From assembly GCA_046052345.1 (NCBI GenBank), contig JBJOMN010000035.1, positions 1 to 64,000 on the forward strand: a stretch of DNA of 64,000 nucleotides. The letters run 5' to 3'. The notes beneath the pieces were generated by a model. It searched no databases and had not been told where the DNA came from. It was given only the letters and a program-made list of their open reading frames with translations. The position numbers and the translations under genes are program-made. Within the stretch, counting starts at the first letter, position 1, and every line of letters begins with the position of its first letter. The stretch comes from Pollutiaquabacter sp046052345. GTDB taxonomy: Bacteria; Bacteroidota; Bacteroidia; AKYH767-A; 2013-40CM-41-45. This document shows positions 58,803 through 64,000 of the stretch, in pieces.

Positions 58803-60074
58803 ATGCTTCAGTTAGCTGTTTTACGTGAGCGCCCTGAATTCGTCGTCCGACGCCTGGCGGTGAAGAACCTCGATGCTCAATCTCTGGTCGATTTGATCCT
58901 TTCCATCGATGAGGACCGGCGCAAGGTCCAGGTCGAACTTGACAACCTGCTGAACCAGCAGAATACCATCGCCAAACAGGTGGGGGAATTGTACAAGTCA
59001 GGAAAAAAGGCCGAGGGAGATGACCTTAAGAATAAAAGTGCGGCACTGAAGCAGACGGTACAGGAGCTTTCGGAAAAGCTCAGCGGACTGGAGGCTGCCA
59101 TGAACGAAGAGCTGGTGAAGCTTCCCAACATGCCCTCCGAGCGGGTGCCCCAAGGTCGTACGCCGGAAGATAACGAAGTCGTACACCAGGAGGGAGACAT
59201 TCCCGCGCTGGATGCGGCGGCGAAGCCGCATTGGGAGATTGCCGCGCAGTACGACATCATCGATTTCGAGCTGGGGGTCAAGCTGACAGGTGCCGGATTC
59301 CCCGTCTACAAGGGAAAAGGGGCCAGGCTGCAGCGTGCGCTCATCAATTATTTCCTGGACCGCGCCGCTGAGGCGGGTTACGGAGAGGTTCAGCCTCCCA
59401 TACTGGTCAACAAGGACTCGGGTTTCGGGACGGGCCAGCTGCCCGATAAGGACGCTCAGATGTACCATGTACAGCTGGATGAGTTCTACCTGATTCCAAC
59501 CGCCGAAGTGCCTGTGACCAATATCTTCCGCGATGTCATCCTCAAGACGGAGGAACTGCCTGTAAAACTGTGCGCCTATACTCCGTGCTTCCGTCGCGAA
59601 GCGGGGAGTTACGGCAAGGATGTACGCGGACTCAACCGTCTGCACCAGTTCGACAAGGTGGAGATCGTCCAGGTGCAGCATCCGGATAAGTCGTACGATA
59701 CGCTCGATGAGATGGTGGAACATGTGGCCGGCCTTTTACGCTCGCTCGGCTTGCCTTTCCGTATCCTCAGGCTTTGCGGCGGCGACATGAGTTTCGCGTC
59801 CGCACTGACGTATGATTTCGAAGTGTATTCCGCCGCCCAGAAGAAATGGCTCGAGGTCAGCTCCGTATCCAACTTCGAGACGTTCCAGTCCAATCGGATG
59901 AAACTTAGATTCCGTACCGGTACAGACAAACCGGTGTTGGCTCATACCCTCAACGGCAGTGCACTCGCGCTTCCCCGAATCGTCGCCGCACTGTTGGAAA
60001 ATAACCAGACGTCCGACGGCGTTATTCTGCCGGAAGTACTGCGTCCTTATACGGGCTTCGACCGAATCTCTTGA
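58803..60074 (+). CDS. serS: Seryl-tRNA synthetase
   Basis: 423 residues, class II synthetase. The N-terminal tRNA-binding coiled coil spans about 30-105 (charged heptads around RRKVQVELDNLLNQQNTIAKQVGELYKSGKKAEGDDL). Motif 2 is CAYTPCFRREAGSYGKDVRGLNRLHQFDKVEIV, motif 3 is NGSALALPRIVAALLENNQ, and FYLIPTAEVPVTN marks the Ser/ATP site. It is complete, and its stop overlaps the TTG start of the next gene (TTGA). Confidence 0.97.
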   Translation: MLQLAVLRERPEFVVRRLAVKNLDAQSLVDLILSIDEDRRKVQVELDNLLNQQNTIAKQVGELYKSGKKAEGDDLKNKSAALKQTVQELSEKLSGLEAAMNEELVKLPNMPSERVPQGRTPEDNEVVHQEGDIPALDAAAKPHWEIAAQYDIIDFELGVKLTGAGFPVYKGKGARLQRALINYFLDRAAEAGYGEVQPPILVNKDSGFGTGQLPDKDAQMYHVQLDEFYLIPTAEVPVTNIFRDVILKTEELPVKLCAYTPCFRREAGSYGKDVRGLNRLHQFDKVEIVQVQHPDKSYDTLDEMVEHVAGLLRSLGLPFRILRLCGGDMSFASALTYDFEVYSAAQKKWLEVSSVSNFETFQSNRMKLRFRTGTDKPVLAHTLNGSALALPRIVAALLENNQTSDGVILPEVLRPYTGFDRIS

Positions 60075-61933
60075 AACCACTGCATCCTCTGACCGCCTGC
60101 TTCCCTGCGGCCCGCAAAGCTTCGGCGGTCCTTTCCTTCCTTTTCCTGTTTCTTGCCGTAAACATCTCCTTCGCGCAGAACGGTAACGACCGAATGGTCG
60201 CCGACCAGTATTTCAACGCAGGGGAATACGAAAAAGCGGCGGAAGTCTATGACCGTCTTTCTGACTTCGACCCGTTCGGCGTTTATCAGAATCATTTCAA
60301 ATGTCTGATCGCCCTCAAGCGGTACGATGACGCCGAGAAACTGGCCCGCAAGACCGGAAAAAAGCTGCCTGACAACCTTTCCTATCAGGCCGACATAGGG
60401 TATACCTACGAGTTACGCGGGGAAAAGGAGAAAGCGGAGCAGCTTTTCGTGAAGAACCTGAAAGCCATGAAACCCGATCAGGGACAGATCCTGGTGTTCG
60501 CCAACAGCTATATCATGCGGCAGGACTGGGACCATGCTTTGAAGATCTACCAGGAGGGTCGTCGGATGATGAAAGGTATCTACGGATTCTATTACGAGAC
60601 GGCGGAGCTCTATTTTCAGAAGGGCGATTCCCAGAAGATGATCGATGAATACCTGGATGCCGTTTCCGATAATCCTATGAACCAGCAGAACGTCCTCAAC
60701 ATCCTGCAGGCGCGTATCGGTTACGATCCGGAAAGCGGCCGCAGCGAAATCCTCAGGACTTCCTTGCTGCGCCGTATCCAGCGCGAACCTTCACAGGTCG
60801 CATATCCTGAAATGCTGATCTGGCTGTTCGTACAGCAGAAAGAGTTCGAATCCGCCGTTATCCAGGCCAAGGCGCTTGACAAACGGCTAAAGGAAGACGG
60901 TTCACGCCTGATGGATCTGGGCGCCATGGCGACAGCGAACCAGCAGTACGAGACAGCCATCGGTTGCTACCAGTATGTGATCGCCAAGGGCACGGAATCC
61001 CCGCATTACATCACGGCAAGGATGGACTTGCTGAACGTCTATAACAAGAAATTAACATCAGGAAGCGGATATGCGAAAGAGGAGATCCTGACACTGGAAA
61101 AGGATTATCTCGCAGCATTGGGTGAGTTGGGTAAGAGCGCCCGCACCGCCGGTCTTCTGCGTGGCCTCGCACACCTGCGTGCATTCTATCTGGATGAGCC
61201 GGACACTGCCATCAGCGACCTGGATGAGGCACTGGCGCTTCCGGGACTTTCGCGGCAGCAGCAGGCCGATTGCAAACTGGAGCTGGGGGACATCCTGCTT
61301 TTTACCGGCAACGTTTGGGATTCCGACCTCTTGTATGCGCAAGTCGATAAGGATTTCAAGAACGATCCCCTTGGACAGGAAGCCAAGTTCCGCAGCGCCC
61401 GGCTCGATTATTTCCGGGGCGATTTCCTGTGGGCACAGGCGCAGCTCGATGTGCTCAAATCCGCAACCAGCCAGCTCATTGCCAATGACGCCCTCTACTT
61501 GTCTTTGTTGATTTCCGACAACATCGGCCTTGACAGCACCACCGATGCGCTCATGCTCTACGCACGGGCCGACTTGCTTTCGTACAGGAACAAATACGAT
61601 GAAGCGCTTGTGCTGTTGGATTCGTTGTTGATGTTGTATCCCGACCATTCCCTGGTGGACGAGACGTGGTACCGAATCGCAGGTATCCGTGAAACTGAAC
61701 GTCGCTTCACACAGGCGGATTCGCTGTACGGAAAAGTCGTCGCGATGGGGGAGGAAAGCATACTGGCGGACGATGCCCTGTTCCGTCGGGCACAGCTCAA
61801 TGAAACGGCGCTGAAGGATCCGGCAAAGGCGATGGAATATTACCAGGAGCTTCTCACCCGTTTCCCCGGCAGTCTATTTACCGTAGAAGCCCGCAAACGA
61901 TTTCGTTCCCTGCGCGGCGACTTGTTGAACTGA
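60071..61933 (+). CDS. Secreted TPR-repeat protein
   Basis: 620 residues if the TTG at 60071 is used; this start overlaps serS and gives a good signal peptide (FLFLFLAVNISFAQ, ending about residue 36). The rest is helical with many tetratricopeptide repeats (ADQYFNAGEYEKAAEVYDRLSDFDPFGVYQN, YTYELRGEKEKAEQLF, ELYFQKGDSQKMIDEYLDAV, and near the end YRIAGIRETERRFTQADSLYGKVVAMGEESILADDALFRRAQ). It is probably periplasmic or on the outer membrane and acts as a scaffold for protein assembly. Partners are unknown. Confidence 0.85.
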   Translation: MKPLHPLTACFPAARKASAVLSFLFLFLAVNISFAQNGNDRMVADQYFNAGEYEKAAEVYDRLSDFDPFGVYQNHFKCLIALKRYDDAEKLARKTGKKLPDNLSYQADIGYTYELRGEKEKAEQLFVKNLKAMKPDQGQILVFANSYIMRQDWDHALKIYQEGRRMMKGIYGFYYETAELYFQKGDSQKMIDEYLDAVSDNPMNQQNVLNILQARIGYDPESGRSEILRTSLLRRIQREPSQVAYPEMLIWLFVQQKEFESAVIQAKALDKRLKEDGSRLMDLGAMATANQQYETAIGCYQYVIAKGTESPHYITARMDLLNVYNKKLTSGSGYAKEEILTLEKDYLAALGELGKSARTAGLLRGLAHLRAFYLDEPDTAISDLDEALALPGLSRQQQADCKLELGDILLFTGNVWDSDLLYAQVDKDFKNDPLGQEAKFRSARLDYFRGDFLWAQAQLDVLKSATSQLIANDALYLSLLISDNIGLDSTTDALMLYARADLLSYRNKYDEALVLLDSLLMLYPDHSLVDETWYRIAGIRETERRFTQADSLYGKVVAMGEESILADDALFRRAQLNETALKDPAKAMEYYQELLTRFPGSLFTVEARKRFRSLRGDLLN

Positions 61934-61944
61934 AACACGCTGTC

Positions 61945-62247
61945 ATGATCATTTACAACGTCACAGTCAATATCGAAGACGATGTCCACGACGCATGGCT
62001 GAAGTGGATGCAGGAGGTGCACGTCCCTGATGTGCTGGGTACAGGCATGTTTCTTGAAAATCGTATCTTGAAAGTGCTGGTGGAAGAGGAGACCGGTGGT
62101 ACGACCTACGCTATCCAGTATACCTGTGAGAGCATGGCACGTTTCCGGGAATACGAGGAGAAATTCGCTCCGGCGCTGAGGGCTGATGCCGAGAAGCATT
62201 TCGGAGGACGTTTCGTTGCCTTCCGCACTTTGCTTGAAACCGTCTGA
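61945..62247 (+). CDS. DUF4286 family protein
   Basis: 100 residues. MIIYNVTVNIEDDVHDAWLKWMQEVHVPDVLGTGMF and YAIQYTCESMARFREYEEKFAPALRADAEKHFGGRFVAFRTLLE match a small Bacteroidota family of dimeric alpha/beta (ferredoxin-like) proteins known as DUF4286. Function unknown. It sits 11 bp after the TPR gene and 5 bp before rsmA, an arrangement suggesting one operon. Confidence 0.88.
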   Translation: MIIYNVTVNIEDDVHDAWLKWMQEVHVPDVLGTGMFLENRILKVLVEEETGGTTYAIQYTCESMARFREYEEKFAPALRADAEKHFGGRFVAFRTLLETV

Positions 62248-62252
62248 CAGAC

Positions 62253-63038
62253 ATGCAACATCCCGTACGTGCCAAGAAGCATCTCGGCCAGCATTTCCTC
62301 AATGACTTGGAGGCTGCCGCCTCCATCGTGGATGCGCTGACAGGTCACCACGGATATAAGGAGGTTCTGGAAATCGGGCCGGGAACGGGTGTGCTGAGCG
62401 GTTTCTTATTCAACCGGAATGAGTTCAAGGTCACACTGCTGGATATTGACAAGGAATCGGTCGACTACCTTCACAAGACTTTTCCGGAGCATGCCGGTGA
62501 TATCCGCTACGGTGATTTCCTGAGGGAGGACCTTTCACGGTTGTTCAGCGGCGAGTTCGCCGTCATCGGTAACTTTCCGTACAACATCTCCTCCCAGATC
62601 CTTTTCAAAGTCCTCGAGCACCGTGAACATATTCCGGAAGTCGTCGGGATGTTCCAGAAAGAGGTGGCGGAACGTATCGCCTCCGGACCCGGAAACAGGG
62701 ATTACGGAATACTAAGTGTTTTCATGCAGGCGTATTACGACACCGAGCTGCTTTTCACCCTTCCGGAAGATGCTTTTACGCCTCCTCCTAAGGTAAAATC
62801 GGCTGTGCTGCGTTTCATCCGCAAGGAGAACTTCGAGCTTGGTTGCGACCGGGATGCGTTTTTCAGGACCGTGAAGGCCGCCTTCAATCAACGGAGAAAA
62901 ACACTCCGTAACGCCCTTTCTTCCCTGCTTCCGAAAGACCGTATGGAAGGACTTCCGTATCTTGACCTTCGGGCGGAGGCCTTGGGCTGGAAGCAATTCA
63001 CGGAGTTGACGAACGCCGTATCAGCACGCAGCAACTGA
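62253..63038 (+). CDS. rsmA: 16S rRNA (adenine1518/1519-N6)-dimethyltransferase
   Basis: 261 residues (KsgA). VRAKKHLGQHFLNDLEAAASIVDAL is the conserved start, LEIGPGTGVLSGFL the SAM-binding motif I, and NFPYNISSQILFKVL the catalytic N-x-P-Y motif. EDAFTPPPKVKSAVLRF and AAFNQRRKTLRNAL complete the family pattern. It dimethylates two adjacent adenines in helix 45 of 16S rRNA during small-subunit maturation. Only 3 bp separate it from the following dehydrogenase gene. Confidence 0.97.
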   Translation: MQHPVRAKKHLGQHFLNDLEAAASIVDALTGHHGYKEVLEIGPGTGVLSGFLFNRNEFKVTLLDIDKESVDYLHKTFPEHAGDIRYGDFLREDLSRLFSGEFAVIGNFPYNISSQILFKVLEHREHIPEVVGMFQKEVAERIASGPGNRDYGILSVFMQAYYDTELLFTLPEDAFTPPPKVKSAVLRFIRKENFELGCDRDAFFRTVKAAFNQRRKTLRNALSSLLPKDRMEGLPYLDLRAEALGWKQFTELTNAVSARSN

Positions 63039-63041
63039 ACC

Positions 63042-64000
63042 ATGCGCATTTACTTCATCGATACCGTACATCGGGTCCTGTGGGACCTGCTCTGTGCCGA
63101 CGGACACGAATGTGTCGATGCTACGGCCATGAGCAAGACGGACATGACGGGGCGCATGCAAGGTGTCGATGGGATCGTCATCCGCAGCCGTTTCCTGATC
63201 GACAAGGATTTTATCGATGCTTCCCCCGAACTGAAATTCATTGCACGGTCAGGCGCCGGCATGGAGAACATCGATACGGCCTATGCGGCTCAACGCGGCA
63301 TCCGTTGTATTAATTCTCCGGAGGGTAACCGTGACGCGGTGGCCGAACATGCGGTCGCCATGCTGCTCATGCTGTTTAACAAGCTTCATACTGCCGACCG
63401 GGAGGTAAGGGAAGGTCAATGGAACCGCGAAAAGAACCGTGGTGTCGAGCTGAAGGGTAAGACCGTCGGAATCATAGGTTACGGCAGGATGGGATCGGCG
63501 TTCGCAGCCAGACTCGGCTGTTTCGGATGTGAAGTCCTGGCGTACGACAAGTATCTTGACGAATTGCCTGATGCAAACGCCCGCCAAGTGGGTTTTGATG
63601 AACTTCTTGACCGTGCGGATATCATCAGTCTGCATGTTCCGCTCACCGAAGAGACCACCTATCTGGTGGATAAACTGTTCTTCGATCGTCTTTCGAAGCC
63701 TGTCTGGTTGATCAATACGGCCCGGGGGAAATGCGTGAATCTGGGCGACCTTTCTAAGGCCCTCGCCGCGGGTAAGGTCCTTGGAGCATGCCTGGATGTA
63801 CTCGAATATGAGGACCTTTCTTTCGAACGCTTTTCCATACAGGATGCGGCTTTTTCAGTTTCCGAGGAATGGCGAAGTCTGATAGCGGACGACCGCATAG
63901 TTTTCTCCCCCCACATTGCGGGCTGGACGGCGGAGTCGTACCGGAAGCTTTCGGAGGTCCTTTACGCCAAGATTTCGGATTTTTTTCCCGTTCGGAATAA
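63042..64000 (+). CDS. D-2-hydroxyacid dehydrogenase, 3' end at window edge
   Basis: The ATG at 63042 opens a frame of 319 codons with no stop before the window ends; the length suggests only one or a few codons are missing. FIARSGAGMENIDTAYA, NSPEGNRDAVAEHAVAMLLML, the NAD motif GIIGYGRMGSAFA, SLHVPLTEETTYLV, NTARGK with the substrate-binding Arg, and SPHIAGWTAESYRKLSEV with the catalytic His place it in the phosphoglycerate dehydrogenase-like group. The usual catalytic Glu region reads DVLEYEDLSF. It has no regulatory ACT domain. Whether it serves serine synthesis (SerA) or another hydroxyacid cannot be told. Confidence 0.9.
   Translation, partial: MRIYFIDTVHRVLWDLLCADGHECVDATAMSKTDMTGRMQGVDGIVIRSRFLIDKDFIDASPELKFIARSGAGMENIDTAYAAQRGIRCINSPEGNRDAVAEHAVAMLLMLFNKLHTADREVREGQWNREKNRGVELKGKTVGIIGYGRMGSAFAARLGCFGCEVLAYDKYLDELPDANARQVGFDELLDRADIISLHVPLTEETTYLVDKLFFDRLSKPVWLINTARGKCVNLGDLSKALAAGKVLGACLDVLEYEDLSFERFSIQDAAFSVSEEWRSLIADDRIVFSPHIAGWTAESYRKLSEVLYAKISDFFPVRN

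Overview
The window is chromosomal DNA from a member of the Bacteroidota, outside any mobile element. Signs of the phylum are Bacteroidota-type promoters (TTTG, about 20 bp, TAnnTTTG), PKD-repeat proteins with type IX secretion (T9SS) C-terminal domains, Omp28 and PorT-like outer membrane proteins, a ctaB-coxC-coxC-coxD-SCO-DUF420 respiratory block, and an ECF sigma factor paired with a two-membrane anti-sigma-like protein. Coding density is high and base composition moderately GC-rich. I cannot fix the order or genus. No rRNA, tRNA, CRISPR array, insertion sequence or phage gene was found.

Layout. (1) 1-4.9 kb: envelope proteins with thioredoxin folds (a truncated secreted protein, a TlpA-like protein, a beta-barrel, Omp28) and a small barrel. 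(2) 4.9-8.3 kb: deoxyribose-phosphate aldolase, a complete aldehyde dehydrogenase and a second aldehyde dehydrogenase that lacks its catalytic half. (3) 8.3-26 kb: one long same-strand array. Sulfate activation genes (cysC, cysD, cysN, cysQ) run by overlap into an exopolysaccharide locus: flippase, polymerase, sulfotransferase, two glycosyltransferases, GNAT, deacetylase, Wzi/RemB-like barrel, WecA-like initiator, wecB, wecC and a second flippase. The likely product is a sulfated, ManNAcA-containing surface polysaccharide. (4) 26-31.5 kb: heme O synthase, two subunit III genes, subunit IV, SCO, DUF420, a tiny CxxC membrane protein, then trhO. (5) 31.5-36.7 kb: a solA-like oxidase divergent from metH; metH lies behind a SAM-I riboswitch with an intrinsic terminator. 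(6) 36.7-43.7 kb: two paralogous PKD/T9SS proteins, then an ECF sigma factor and its presumed anti-sigma partner. (7) 43.7-50.6 kb: WYL regulator divergent from a TolC/HlyD efflux pair, tsaB, an orphan LuxR-type regulator and two unknown envelope proteins. (8) 50.6-64 kb: pyruvate carboxylase, a YyaL-type protein, rplU-rpmA, DUF2461, serS, a TPR protein, DUF4286, rsmA and a 2-hydroxyacid dehydrogenase that reaches the window edge.

The most striking structure is a set of 7-nt tandem repeats. About 600 bp of them lie inside the anti-sigma-like gene at 42143-43738 and encode a heptapeptide-repeat linker of roughly 200 residues between an inner-membrane helix and an outer-membrane barrel domain. 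Shorter arrays with the same 7-nt period, but other sequences, occur in non-coding DNA near 50.5, 57.9 and 58.7 kb. The architecture matches the dual membrane-spanning anti-sigma factors (Dma) described in Bacteroides, here with a linker made of slippage-prone DNA.

Two real genes are cut by the window edges: the C-terminus of the protein at 1-944 (minus strand) and the last codon or codons of the dehydrogenase at 63042-64000.
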